Shown here piece after piece: positions 33,909-41,756 of a DNA stretch of 46,955 nt. Source of the DNA: a virus; the IMG/VR virus record IMGVR_UViG_3300043449_000260, positions 1 through 46,955 of that record; one strand, 5' to 3'. Position 1 is the first letter of the stretch. Each line of letters opens with the position of its first letter. Both the position numbers and the translations under genes were made by a program. The notes under the pieces are model-generated. The model worked only from the letters and a program-made list of their open reading frames with translations, was not told the origin of the DNA and did no database searches.

Positions 33909-34385
33909 TTAGAATGGAACGTCAGAATCGCCGCCATCAACTGGCTTGAAGTCTGAGTTCTGTCCGACGTAGTTGCGCTCAATCAGCTGAATCGACTCCA
34001 TGTAGAATGAAACCGAGTTGTCACGGCTGATGAGGGCAGGAGTGACCTTGACCCGAACTACATCGGAACCGAAAGGAACGGTATCCGTTGGCTTGGTGTC
34101 CGGGCCAATGACTGGGAAAGTCTTGATGCCTTCCTTGGCCTTGAGTACGTTCTTGAACTTGATGGTCTTGATTCCATCGGACTCCTTGAGTCCATTGATC
34201 TTCTTGCCACCTAGTTCCTTTACAGACGATTGAAGCTGCTTCTGCAGCTCCGGTGTAAGCTCAACAGTTACGGAATGGTTTGGGTTTCCGAACTTGTCGT
34301 CTGGGGACATGAGGTGTGACCACTTGACCGTGACATTGCCAGTCACGAATGGCTTAGCGTACTTAGCTTTGGTTGCTGTCGGCAT
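33909..34385 (-). CDS. Single-stranded DNA-binding protein (T7 gp2.5-like)
   Basis: 158 residues. Early basic/aromatic region, an OB-fold-like strand pattern (VTVKWSHLMSPDDKFGNPNH; DVVRVKVTPALISRDNSV), and an acidic C-terminal tail ending GGDSDVPF, the tail plus terminal Phe typical of SSBs that recruit polymerase and primase. Located upstream of RusA. In T7, gp2.5 lies similarly between the early genes and gp3. Confidence 0.88.
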   Translation of the reverse strand: MPTATKAKYAKPFVTGNVTVKWSHLMSPDDKFGNPNHSVTVELTPELQKQLQSSVKELGGKKINGLKESDGIKTIKFKNVLKAKEGIKTFPVIGPDTKPTDTVPFGSDVVRVKVTPALISRDNSVSFYMESIQLIERNYVGQNSDFKPVDGGDSDVPF

Positions 34386-34539
34386 CTTTTACTTCTCCTT
34401 CTACCTTGGGTAGAATGTTCTGAATGTTTGTGCGGATATTGAAACTAATGTTATCTAGCTGACGATAAAGGTCAGAGAGATAGGCAACGAGTGCATCCAC
34501 GGGCACTCCTGCCATCTGCTTGTTTTGCTCTTCGCTCAT
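34363..34539 (-). CDS. Small helical protein upstream of SSB (58 aa)
   Basis: 58 residues, mainly helical (ALVAYLSDLYRQLDNISF; NIRTNIQNILPKVEGE). GGAGAT precedes ATG 34539, and its end overlaps the SSB start by 23 bp. Composition suggests a small coiled coil. Function unknown. Confidence 0.65.
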   Translation of the reverse strand: MSEEQNKQMAGVPVDALVAYLSDLYRQLDNISFNIRTNIQNILPKVEGEVKDADSNQS

Positions 34540-35193
34540 TTACATGATCTCCAAGTAAGGTTGGGTGCCATCAATTACGATACCACAACTAAGGATGGCT
34601 TTCTTAAGGTGTGGCTTTGAGTATGAAAGTGCTGGGTGGCTCTGATCCACGCCCGCGCCAACATTCATACCAAAATACATGGTATTCGGGCCTTTAATCC
34701 AGTTAATGGCAGCAAGGGAGTGATGGTGTCCGCAGACTACCGACTGCAGTCTTGCTTTGGCAGCATTGAAAGCGGGATACTGACCACCCCAACCATCGCC
34801 ATGAACATAATAAACGCTATTGTATTCAAAACTATAATCCCAATTCCAAGTGGGAGTGCGATACACATCGCTATAAGACTTGAGATAAACCTCAGGAATG
34901 CCATTCTTTACAGCTTTCTTTTGTACACGGGCATCATGATTGCCAATACAGACAGAGGCTTTTCTAAACGCCGCATACCATTTCTGCACATTGACCATTG
35001 CCTTTTCCATTTCATCAATAGGAGAGGGCAGAGATGGGTTCTTGTCGTGAGCCGAGATGGATTCGTGGTCGATTATATCGCCAATGAATACCGTGTTGTT
35101 TGTCTTGTACTTCTTCTTCATATCTAGACAGAAATGAAGATACTCATCGTGATCTGCGGGACAATGCAAGTCACCGATTACCAGTGTTCTCAT
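34540..35193 (-). CDS. Calcineurin-like metallophosphoesterase
   Basis: 217 residues with the full metallophosphoesterase signature: VIGDLHCP (motif I), FIGDIIDHES (II), CIGNHDARV (III), YYVHGDGW (IV) and VVCGHHHSL (V). It binds two metals and hydrolyses phosphoesters; in phages such enzymes may cut nucleic acids or second messengers, which I cannot decide here. ATG 35193 has GGGGGAA before it; the N-terminal extension to 35217 is unneeded. Confidence 0.9.
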   Translation of the reverse strand: MRTLVIGDLHCPADHDEYLHFCLDMKKKYKTNNTVFIGDIIDHESISAHDKNPSLPSPIDEMEKAMVNVQKWYAAFRKASVCIGNHDARVQKKAVKNGIPEVYLKSYSDVYRTPTWNWDYSFEYNSVYYVHGDGWGGQYPAFNAAKARLQSVVCGHHHSLAAINWIKGPNTMYFGMNVGAGVDQSHPALSYSKPHLKKAILSCGIVIDGTQPYLEIM

Positions 35194-35347
35194 TGTTCCC
35201 CCATCTTCGTTTAGCATCTTCCTTCCACTGAACTGCTAGTGGTGGAAGAGGTTCTCCATTTTCCTGCGGGATTGGTTCATACACATTGAACTTACCCTGT
35301 AGGTGCAGCTTTTGATAATAGTTGAGATGATCAGGAATCTGATCCAT
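35171..35347 (-). CDS. Unknown small protein (58 aa)
   Basis: 58 residues (DQIPDHLNYYQKLHLQGKFN start) with a Pro-rich middle and a basic end. AGAAGGAGT before ATG 35347. Overlaps both neighbours by about 20 bp, the usual spacing in this operon. No family recognised. Confidence 0.68.
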   Translation of the reverse strand: MDQIPDHLNYYQKLHLQGKFNVYEPIPQENGEPLPPLAVQWKEDAKRRWGNNENTGNR

Positions 35348-35468
35348 ATTTACTCCTTCTTGCTTGTTTTCTAGCAAGTTGACGTTTGCGCCTGTCTTGT
35401 TCTCTTTTATACTTCTCTGGATTGAACTCCTTGAAGTCCTTCTTTCTGATGTTTTTCTGCTCAGCCAT
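35331..35468 (-). CDS. Small very basic protein (45 aa)
   Basis: 45 residues with almost half Lys/Arg (KYKREQDRRKRQLARKQARR), probably one long basic helix suited to nucleic-acid contact. The ATG at 35468 coincides with the last base of the stop of the preceding gene. Function unknown. Confidence 0.6.
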   Translation of the reverse strand: MAEQKNIRKKDFKEFNPEKYKREQDRRKRQLARKQARRSKYGSDS

Positions 35469-35815
35469 CACACTTCCTCAATCTTTACAATCATTCGCTT
35501 AGGTATCTTGTTTACCTGAGCGGTCTCACCAGGGCCGATTGTGGAGGTCAACGAAATCTGTTCTTCATCATTGTGAAGGACAAATCCAACAGTCAACATC
35601 ATTGGGAGGGGTTCCTTGGCTGAAGACTTTGCTTCATCCTTTTCCAACCACTCGGCCCCACCAATAGTCATGGCATCTACCCAAGTAACCTTGACTAACC
35701 GTGGAATCTTATCTGGATATGAAACATTCTTAAGCGAAGAAGTATTCTGATTCAAGGACTTCTTCGATCTGGAACCCGTCTTCCGCTTTGGGGGTTTCGG
35801 GGAGGTAGATTCCAT
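35468..35815 (-). CDS. Unknown protein overlapping RNA polymerase 3' end (115 aa)
   Basis: 115 residues from ATG 35815 (126 from 35848). A basic, Pro/Ser/Lys-rich N-terminus encoded in another frame inside the polymerase gene, then a folded-looking part: LVKVTWVDAMTIGGAEWLE, PMMLTVGFVLHNDEEQISL. Small proteins with V-x-W-x-D-A and G-F-V-L-H occur in T7-like phages; function unknown. The overlap with the polymerase gene is at least 86 bp. Confidence 0.62.
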   Translation of the reverse strand: MESTSPKPPKRKTGSRSKKSLNQNTSSLKNVSYPDKIPRLVKVTWVDAMTIGGAEWLEKDEAKSSAKEPLPMMLTVGFVLHNDEEQISLTSTIGPGETAQVNKIPKRMIVKIEEV

Positions 35816-38165
35816 ATCTTTCTTCGATTTCTTTCTTGATTTTTTCAAGTTGATTCTCCTTGTGGATCTTGATGAATTCCTCTCTCAACAACCGATGCAT
35901 CAAGGGAACATCCGGTGCATAGGTTCCATACGAGTCATGGACAAACGAGAAAGCATTGATGCCGTTGTCCAGCATCCTGTCGATTGTCATGAACATATGG
36001 GCTGCATCCAATGAATGGATGTAGTTTGGAGAGATTGCAAGGTACTGAGCCTTGCCATCCAGATCCTCAGTAACAGTGGAGAATACCAGTTGTTGTCTAT
36101 TAAACAACTCAGCATAACTCACTCTTTCAAGAACCTGATTGTATACATGATGGACTTCAAACCCGGAGGGCGTGGTCCATACGAAGGGTTTGTTCATGGC
36201 ATTGAGGATGTCAGCGACCTCTCGTAGCCATTCCTTTCCTTGGTTGGGCGATTCCATTGTCTCCCCTAGGCCAGCCTGTATGGCTCTTGCCAGTTCGACA
36301 ACAGCACCACCCCGTTGTTCCTTGGAAACCCAGTCAACATGTCCTTCTTGCTTTACATATTTCTGCATACCGTAGAAAGTAAGTCCATAAGCATCGCACA
36401 TGGTGGATCGCTTGGTGACATTTCTAGGTAGTTTTCCTTCCCAGTATTCAAGGAATGCGGGATACCACCTGTTCTCGGGATGTTCCTTCATGAAGTCTGT
36501 GGCGGAATCCGCAACAAACTGATATAGATCCTGAGGCTTTTCCGTTTGAATCAGATTGGTAAGCACCGCAAGCTTCTTGTTACGCATGATGGCAGACCAA
36601 TGCTGGCCTCCGTTGTTTGCACCATCCATTTGTATGGGAAGCTGAGTCATTCCGTCAGTTCTGCAGACTTCAAAGATTGCAGCAAGACGTTGAAAGGACT
36701 TGTTCTTCTTCTTGCTTGGGTCGATCCATTCCTTGTTGGCAAAGGGATCTTCTGCAATTTTCTTGAGCATGTCCATGTTTGCAAGAACCCACTTGACTCT
36801 TTCATCAAATGGTTTCTTGTCCTGATCAAACAGGTTTGCAGTATGGACATACAACCAGTACAAGCCTTCCTTTGTCTGCCTTCTTGGAGTTGCAAAGTGG
36901 ACGAGTCCACGATCAAAGTCAACTCCTTGAGGAGACAGTAGTTCACAGACCGAATAGGCTCGGCCTCTGAAGTCCAGGGTATAAGGCATGTAGAAGAAGT
37001 TCCATTGGTTCATCTTCTTTGCAAGTTCAAGACGGACAATCATTCTTGACCGTGCTTGTTCTTCTTTGTACCATTCACCCCAAGCCTCGTTGGATTCCTG
37101 CATCCACTTGGCTTGCTCTTCCTTGGTTCCATTCTCAGGATATGGCCTTGAGAATGCATAGTCCTTGAAGGTATATGCTGGAAGGTTGGCAGTCTTGTAG
37201 TCGTTCTCAAACATGGTCTTCATTACCTGATAGACCTTTGTGTTGACAGACCACTCGGTGTTCATCAGTGCATTAAGACCCTTTAGGACAAGATCGGATG
37301 GACGTGAGTCCCAATCCTTTGGATCTGCTCCGACAGGATGGTATCTCTTGATCATCTTCTTTCTTACCCAAGGAGACAGAAATCCACCATCTTCCTTTGT
37401 CGTGTGCTGAACTGGAGGACATACCATAGGTCGGTAGACCAGACAGGCAGTCTCCAGTAGTTCATGTCTCTTTTGAATTTCGGCAAGGATCCAAGGAGCA
37501 AAGGAAACAAGAAGGGATTTTTTGTTCTTTCCATTCCAATGGACCCGACTAACTAGGATGTCGCTTGCCAAGGCAATGCGAAGCATGTTGTGACCGAAGT
37601 CTTCCTTTTCCTTGGCTCTGATCCGTGGAAGTTCAGACATCTTTTTGGTGAATGCCTTGCATCTCTTTACGGTCCAGTTCTTAATAAACTTTGACTGCTT
37701 ACGCCAGTCATCGGAGAATCTCTTCTTAGCTTGTTGATACGAGACTATTGAGATCACGTCCTCGGCAATGAGTTTTGCAACTTGCTGTGCAACAGGAGCA
37801 TTGGCCGGGATTCCGATTGTTTCATCGAATGCTTGTATGGTATTGCGTGTAAGAAACAGACGCATCATTGACCTAATGGTGACATCTGCCATCTTGGCAG
37901 CACCAACAGACAATAGAGGAGCCAGCCAATCAGGTGACTTTCTGTTTGAACAACACTCGTCAATCCACTTCTGGTAGAATGGAGTAAGGTGGATTACCGC
38001 AGACTCAAGAAGAAGTTGTTCAGGCTTTCCTTCGTCAGGCGATCTTCCATATTCTCTCCAATACTTTTCAATACCGTTGTCAAGAAGTTCTTCTTCCAAT
38101 GTCTTCTGAATGACAATTCTTCTTTGCTGTTCTTCTTTACTCAGTTTGTTCCATGTTTCTAGCAT
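35730..38165 (-). CDS. T7-like single-subunit RNA polymerase (gp1-like)
   Basis: 811 residues. Transcribes the middle and late phage genes from phage promoters. Motifs: DFRGR at 398-402 (T7 DWRGR), motif A PIQMDGANNGGQHWSAI with catalytic Asp514, motif B RNVTKRSTMCDAYG (Arg581, Lys585, Tyr593), YIHSLDAAHM, and motif C FVHDSYGTYA with Asp744. Slightly shorter than T7 RNAP (883). It lies after ThyX, before the SSB/RusA block. The specificity-loop sequence differs from T7, so its promoters cannot be guessed from T7. Confidence 0.96.
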   Translation of the reverse strand: MLETWNKLSKEEQQRRIVIQKTLEEELLDNGIEKYWREYGRSPDEGKPEQLLLESAVIHLTPFYQKWIDECCSNRKSPDWLAPLLSVGAAKMADVTIRSMMRLFLTRNTIQAFDETIGIPANAPVAQQVAKLIAEDVISIVSYQQAKKRFSDDWRKQSKFIKNWTVKRCKAFTKKMSELPRIRAKEKEDFGHNMLRIALASDILVSRVHWNGKNKKSLLVSFAPWILAEIQKRHELLETACLVYRPMVCPPVQHTTKEDGGFLSPWVRKKMIKRYHPVGADPKDWDSRPSDLVLKGLNALMNTEWSVNTKVYQVMKTMFENDYKTANLPAYTFKDYAFSRPYPENGTKEEQAKWMQESNEAWGEWYKEEQARSRMIVRLELAKKMNQWNFFYMPYTLDFRGRAYSVCELLSPQGVDFDRGLVHFATPRRQTKEGLYWLYVHTANLFDQDKKPFDERVKWVLANMDMLKKIAEDPFANKEWIDPSKKKNKSFQRLAAIFEVCRTDGMTQLPIQMDGANNGGQHWSAIMRNKKLAVLTNLIQTEKPQDLYQFVADSATDFMKEHPENRWYPAFLEYWEGKLPRNVTKRSTMCDAYGLTFYGMQKYVKQEGHVDWVSKEQRGGAVVELARAIQAGLGETMESPNQGKEWLREVADILNAMNKPFVWTTPSGFEVHHVYNQVLERVSYAELFNRQQLVFSTVTEDLDGKAQYLAISPNYIHSLDAAHMFMTIDRMLDNGINAFSFVHDSYGTYAPDVPLMHRLLREEFIKIHKENQLEKIKKEIEERYGIYLPETPKAEDGFQIEEVLESEYFFA

Positions 38166-38203
38166 AATTCTCCTTTGCGAATGTAGCTATGCTACAAACA
38201 CGG

Positions 38204-38872
38204 TTACTCAGGCTTTATCCTGGAGTTGGTAAGAGCTGACCAAGATACAGGAAACAAACCAGAAAGAATAGAACCAATTTCTTCAGCATAGGTTCTGATC
38301 TCTGCTTGGGCATGTGGATCGGATCGCTGTGTGTAGAATCTTGCATACGCAGCCAGACTACCAGTCCAGTACCATTCGGTATATGTACCAAGTGGAAGAA
38401 CCATTCTTGCTTGTTCAGGTGCAATGCCGCTACGCAATAGACTTTGATAAGCAGAACTACACATGTCCATTGCTTGTGAGTAAATTAAATATGCTCTGTT
38501 CTGAAGGTCAGTATCTACATTTTCTCCGGCACCTTGCTTCATTGATCCTTCTGGTCTGTGGGACCATTTAGGATAGAAGAATTCGGGTTCATCATCCACA
38601 TATCGACGGCTAACTTCATTCTCTACAAATCCAACCTTGTGCTTGAAGAACTGGGTTCGGATGGGAAATGGTGCCTTGATATGAAGACAAATCTGGGGAT
38701 GAGCAAAGGGAGTCCAGTGCCCATGCTTAGCTAGGTAGCTGATCAGCTTGATGTCTTTGTCGTTTAGCTCAGTGCTTTTCTTATTAAAGGATACCCGTGC
38801 AGCATTGACAACCATGAGATCATCTCCCATATGGTTGACATACTCAACGAATCCTGTGCTTCCTATAATCAT
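38204..38872 (-). CDS. thyX: Flavin-dependent thymidylate synthase
   Basis: 222 residues. Makes dTMP from dUMP with FAD, folate and NADPH. The ThyX signature region is present but altered: FFKHKVGFVENEVSRRYVDD in place of RHRxxSxNExSxRY, with Lys-His-Lys instead of Arg-His-Arg. HGHWTPFAHPQICLHIKAPF and LPLGTYTEWYWTGSLAAYARF are also typical. Supplies thymidine along with the class II reductase. The gene starts inside the 3' end of the peptidase-like ORF. Confidence 0.92.
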   Translation of the reverse strand: MIIGSTGFVEYVNHMGDDLMVVNAARVSFNKKSTELNDKDIKLISYLAKHGHWTPFAHPQICLHIKAPFPIRTQFFKHKVGFVENEVSRRYVDDEPEFFYPKWSHRPEGSMKQGAGENVDTDLQNRAYLIYSQAMDMCSSAYQSLLRSGIAPEQARMVLPLGTYTEWYWTGSLAAYARFYTQRSDPHAQAEIRTYAEEIGSILSGLFPVSWSALTNSRIKPE

Positions 38873-39200
38873 CTACAATCTCTATTAGCTTATCTGGTGT
38901 TGTATAACACCGTGGGATATTAAAAAGATATGTCAGTGTAGCACTGCACTTATCAACGCAGTCGTTTCTCTTTGGCCACAATCCTAGACTGTAGTACCAA
39001 AGTTGTCGAGATACTTTGTCGTATCTTGAGTATCTGGGTAGGTTGTTAGTAAACAACCGAAGATTATCAAGTGAAATGGGTAGTACATCTACAGGTATTT
39101 CCTGCATAATTGGAAACATTCTTTGGTCTGTTTCCTTGGTTATCCACCTTGGTACATCGTAGTCATCGAAGAAATGAATGACAGTATCGTCAATCGACAA
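38844..39200 (-). CDS. Possible NlpC/P60-like cysteine peptidase or amidase
   Basis: 118 residues from a TTG at 39200 (GGAA upstream); the same frame extends to 39323, but that part overlaps the upstream gene. TVIHFFDDYDVPRWITKE opens the protein, and LWPKRNDCVDKCSATLTYL places a Cys at a helix start, as in phage NlpC/P60-type proteins with a W-P-x-R-x-x-C-V signature. The catalytic His is not clear. It could be a lysis enzyme, but a non-enzymatic role is as likely. Confidence 0.5.
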   Translation of the reverse strand: MSIDDTVIHFFDDYDVPRWITKETDQRMFPIMQEIPVDVLPISLDNLRLFTNNLPRYSRYDKVSRQLWYYSLGLWPKRNDCVDKCSATLTYLFNIPRCYTTPDKLIEIVDDYRKHRIR

Positions 39201-39390
39201 CGAACAATGATTCCATTGACATACAGTTCTCTGCAACATATCTACATATGGCGAGATCATTCTCTTGAGCTTGTATACTTGGAGGGATACTTGCATATGG
39301 GAGTTGTACCCTATGTTCCGCAAAAGGCAAGGTGACGTTAAGGTTGTCGTACTCTATGATACGCACGGTTATGTCTAGTACCTTAGGCAT
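39190..39390 (-). CDS. Unknown small protein (66 aa)
   Basis: 66 residues with a good beta-strand start (PKVLDITVRIIEYDNLNVTL). The ATG lies 9 bp beyond the T run of a strong terminator, without a clear ribosome site, so it may be expressed by read-through or from a start at the terminator. Its 3' part overlaps the next ORF. Confidence 0.5.
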   Translation of the reverse strand: MPKVLDITVRIIEYDNLNVTLPFAEHRVQLPYASIPPSIQAQENDLAICRYVAENCMSMESLFVVD

Positions 39391-39398
39391 ATATTGGT

Positions 39399-39440
39399 AA
39401 AAAAGGGACAACCTTGGCCATTGCTAGCCAAGGTTGTCCC
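39399..39440 (-). terminator. Strong intrinsic terminator after DUF932-like gene
   Basis: A perfect 14-bp stem (39405-39418 with 39427-39440, GGGACAACCTTGGC/GCCAAGGTTGTCCC), 8-base loop, then six T on the minus strand (39399-39404). Ends the operon of the DUF932-like gene and separates it from ThyX and RNA polymerase. Confidence 0.93.
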
Positions 39441-39446
39441 CTAGGA

Positions 39447-40394
39447 TTAAACCAGTTCAAGAGCGTAGTTCATGACATTGACCTTCTCCTTGGCTCCATT
39501 GCCAAAGAGGGTGTCGTTGAACTTGTTCTCTGACTTTTTGCTTCCACGATAAATCTGCTGATGATCCAGCCAGTAGGTGACCGAGTTCATTGCGGTCCAG
39601 AGATTGGCTCCGGAGTGCTTAACCTCTGAGTCAAAGGTATTGGACCACTTGATCATGGTTCCCATTGCATCCTTGTTGTCCTGCTGCTGATCTTCGTTCA
39701 TTGGATTCTCATGAATCGTTCCGAACATGTCGGCATAGATGTTCGTCCAGAAATTCTGAATGAACTCAGAGTTGATCTCCTTGCGTGCAAGGATCTCAGC
39801 CTTCTCCTTGAATGCCTCGGTGCGATCCTTCCATTGCTCAATGGCAATGATCATCTGCTCAAGACGACTCTGCATATCGCCAACATGCTTCATGGAAATG
39901 ATCATGTTGTTCTTTTTGCCACTGCGAAGAGCCATGTTCAGGGTGTTCTGGCAGATGACACGATACGAAGTAGGTAGAGAAGAGAGAGGCCACTGACCAT
40001 CATGTCCATTGGTGAACAGGGTCATTGGAATATTCTCATCATGCTTAGGGCCAACGCCAAAGGCATCGCCTCGCATCTGGATCCAGACACGCTGTCCATC
40101 ATAGAGAGATCCAGCAGTTTCGATCTTGACATGCTTTCCATGCAGTCGCTCGCATAGATAGGCAAGTTCCCGGTTCTGAACAGGAACATAGTCAGGACCA
40201 ACGATTCCAAGGATGTGATCCTTGTCATCTCGGGTCATGGCAAAGAACTTGCTAGTTCCGTGCCAATCCTGGTCGTTCTCACTGAGAACAAAGATGGGCC
40301 GCTTGGAAACAGTCCAATTGAGATCTGCCTTCTCAAGAGCGGTTTCAAAGGAACAGTCCTGAATGTCCGTGCCCACTGAATTAAAGATTGCCAT
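39447..40394 (-). CDS. DUF932 / TIGR03299-like phage-plasmid protein
   Basis: 315 residues. The pattern KFFAMTRDDKDHILGIVGPDY then VPVQNRELAYLCERLHG, YDGQRVWIQMRGDAF, and SYRVICQNTLNMALRSGKK fits the DUF932 (phage/plasmid-like TIGR03299) family, whose function is unknown. Abundant in large phages and plasmids. It ends 7 bp before an intrinsic terminator. ATG 40394 has AAAGGATGG; the longer in-frame ORF overlaps the preceding gene. Confidence 0.85.
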   Translation of the reverse strand: MAIFNSVGTDIQDCSFETALEKADLNWTVSKRPIFVLSENDQDWHGTSKFFAMTRDDKDHILGIVGPDYVPVQNRELAYLCERLHGKHVKIETAGSLYDGQRVWIQMRGDAFGVGPKHDENIPMTLFTNGHDGQWPLSSLPTSYRVICQNTLNMALRSGKKNNMIISMKHVGDMQSRLEQMIIAIEQWKDRTEAFKEKAEILARKEINSEFIQNFWTNIYADMFGTIHENPMNEDQQQDNKDAMGTMIKWSNTFDSEVKHSGANLWTAMNSVTYWLDHQQIYRGSKKSENKFNDTLFGNGAKEKVNVMNYALELV

Positions 40395-40572
40395 TGTATA
40401 GTTCCATCCTTTCGATGAATGTAGAGATTGGATACCATTCCTTCTTGTACAGTACCCAACCATCGTCGGAGAAGTCACTTATGATTCCCCGATCAAACAG
40501 ATTGTTAATAATTTTCGCAGTCGATGGATCCGTATTGCGGATCAACTTCGTATTCATTTGGTTGATTTCCAT
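40381..40572 (-). CDS. Unknown small protein (63 aa)
   Basis: 63 residues (NTDPSTAKIINNLFDRGIIS; DGWVLYKKEWYPISTFIERM), a compact mixed alpha/beta pattern. Start at 40572 or at ATG 40557. Overlaps the acidic ORF 40505-40645 by 68 bp in a different frame and the DUF932 gene by 14 bp. Function unknown. Confidence 0.6.
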   Translation of the reverse strand: MEINQMNTKLIRNTDPSTAKIINNLFDRGIISDFSDDGWVLYKKEWYPISTFIERMELYNGNL

Positions 40573-40645
40573 ACTTATCCATTTCCATCTCGTCGTAATT
40601 CATCTCAAGGTAATTGTAGTACTCGTCAAGATCAAATGGGAGCAT
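40505..40645 (-). CDS. Small acidic Tyr/Asp-rich protein (46 aa)
   Basis: 46 residues, strongly acidic (LPFDLDEYYNYLEMNYDEME), which recalls DNA-mimic inhibitors of early phage modules. The ATG at 40645 lies 14 bp inside the end of the upstream gene, with no good ribosome site, so translation would be by coupling. Half overlaps the following ORF. Moderate support only. Confidence 0.42.
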   Translation of the reverse strand: MLPFDLDEYYNYLEMNYDEMEMDKYGNQPNEYEVDPQYGSIDCENY

Positions 40646-40898
40646 TGTTGAAATACGAGATGTCATTGAACTTTTCGTTGAGCGTGAGGATGTTGTCCGA
40701 GATACGCGAAAGGCTTCTCAGATCCTGCTCCTTGAGTGGGAAAGCATGGGGAATCCCATCATTGTCGATAAAGACAATCTCGGCAATAATGGAGTTGTTC
40801 TCCATCGTATCCTGGTTTCCAGAAACATAGAAGTTAAGGGAAACACGATTGGGAATAACTTCGTTCTTATACCCACAGTAGAGATTAAACTTATTCAT
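40632..40898 (-). CDS. Unknown protein (88 aa)
   Basis: 88 residues with strands (FNLYCGYKNEVIPNRVSLNF; NSIIAEIVFIDNDGIPHAF) then a helix (LRSLSRISDNILTLNEKF). ATG 40898 overlaps the end of the upstream gene by 4 bp. No family recognised; probably an early/middle host-modifying protein by position only. Confidence 0.68.
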   Translation of the reverse strand: MNKFNLYCGYKNEVIPNRVSLNFYVSGNQDTMENNSIIAEIVFIDNDGIPHAFPLKEQDLRSLSRISDNILTLNEKFNDISYFNNAPI

Positions 40899-41275
40899 AC
40901 CTCTGAGTTCTCCAGAAATTCGTCACAACTGATGTCGATAAATTCCTGCACGTCAGGACCACCCCAGCATTCAGGAATCTCCTCAGTGATGATTGTATTA
41001 AGAACCCTAGCAATCTTGCTAGGCTTGTTGTCATTTGTACACACGATAACGCCGATTGCCCTGAGAGCCTCAAGGACCTCAAGGTAGTTGTCTTCAGTGA
41101 CCTGATCAACATTGAACCCAACCTCACGAAGCATATTCTGATTCGTGGTATAGGGTGCATTCTGATCAACAAAGATTGCCGCTGAAATCTTGGGCACCTT
41201 GTTGGTCTCCGCATAGGTATCAATGCGGTTCTGACGATCCTTGATCTTCTGCTTCACAATATCCGTATTAACCAT
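40895..41275 (-). CDS. Unknown protein (126 aa)
   Basis: 126 residues from ATG 41275. An N-terminal basic helix (DIVKQKIKDRQNRIDTYAET), a mid strand-helix core (YLEVLEALRAIGVIVCTND) and an acidic C-terminus. An alternative frame ORF (40891-41223) is a shadow. The start overlaps the Trp-rich end of the upstream gene. Function unknown. Confidence 0.68.
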   Translation of the reverse strand: MVNTDIVKQKIKDRQNRIDTYAETNKVPKISAAIFVDQNAPYTTNQNMLREVGFNVDQVTEDNYLEVLEALRAIGVIVCTNDNKPSKIARVLNTIITEEIPECWGGPDVQEFIDISCDEFLENSEV

Positions 41276-41277
41276 TG

Positions 41278-41661
41278 TTACCACCATCCTACTACGATTC
41301 CTCGTTCAGACTTGACCACCTCAAACCATTTGAGTAGGCCCTTGAGTTCATTATAATCAACGTCGTATTCGTTACCAGTATCGGCAACGAATCCAGCGTA
41401 ACAGTCTTCGTTGGTGCAATTGGAAAGCTTTTCAACAATCACATCAACATCTTCCTCGGTAAGCTCCTCTTCATAAAGAGAATACCCAGTGGCCCATTCA
41501 ACCCAAGGAGCATAGACCTTACCCCGGAATGAGTTACCGCCACCAGAGAACATGCCTCCACAAAGGCAATTCTTTGGAAACAGTTCATTTGGGATTAGAC
41601 TATTGTCCTTGACGTACTTGGGGTGGCTAGAGTGATAAGCCCCATAAGTATCCAAACCCAT
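41278..41661 (-). CDS. Unknown Gly/Cys/Trp-rich protein (127 aa)
   Basis: 127 residues. N-terminal MGLDTYGAYHSSHPKY and CLCGGMFSGGGNSFRGKVY, then an acidic helix (EEELTEEDVDVIVEKLSN). The G-G-M-F-S-G-x-G-x-S-F-R-G-K-V-Y segment is seen in marine phage hypothetical proteins without known function. AAAGGAT before ATG 41661. Confidence 0.72.
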   Translation of the reverse strand: MGLDTYGAYHSSHPKYVKDNSLIPNELFPKNCLCGGMFSGGGNSFRGKVYAPWVEWATGYSLYEEELTEEDVDVIVEKLSNCTNEDCYAGFVADTGNEYDVDYNELKGLLKWFEVVKSERGIVVGWW

Positions 41662-41679
41662 TCTATATCCTTTACTTAG

Positions 41680-41750
41680 GTTTAATACCTAGGTATAATA
41701 ATAACTATATTATTATAAACCTAGGTTTGATCCCTAGCTACATACTAGGG
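41680..41750 (-). promoter_or_regulatory. AT-rich palindromic leader, putative promoter/operator
   Basis: Nested inverted repeats: CCTAGG boxes (in AAACCTAGGT and ACCTAGGTAT on the minus strand) flank TTATAATAATATAGTTATTATTATA, itself a near-palindrome. It stands directly between a terminator (41757-41811) and the ATG at 41661, the place for a promoter driving the operon down to DUF932. The palindromes could alternatively be an operator or an RNA hairpin. Confidence 0.45.
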
Positions 41751-41756
41751 TATTGG

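Noticed and set aside
40891-41223. Minus-strand ORF of 110 codons
   Set aside because: Frame shadow of the 126-residue gene 40895-41275, Arg/Met-rich and without a ribosome site.
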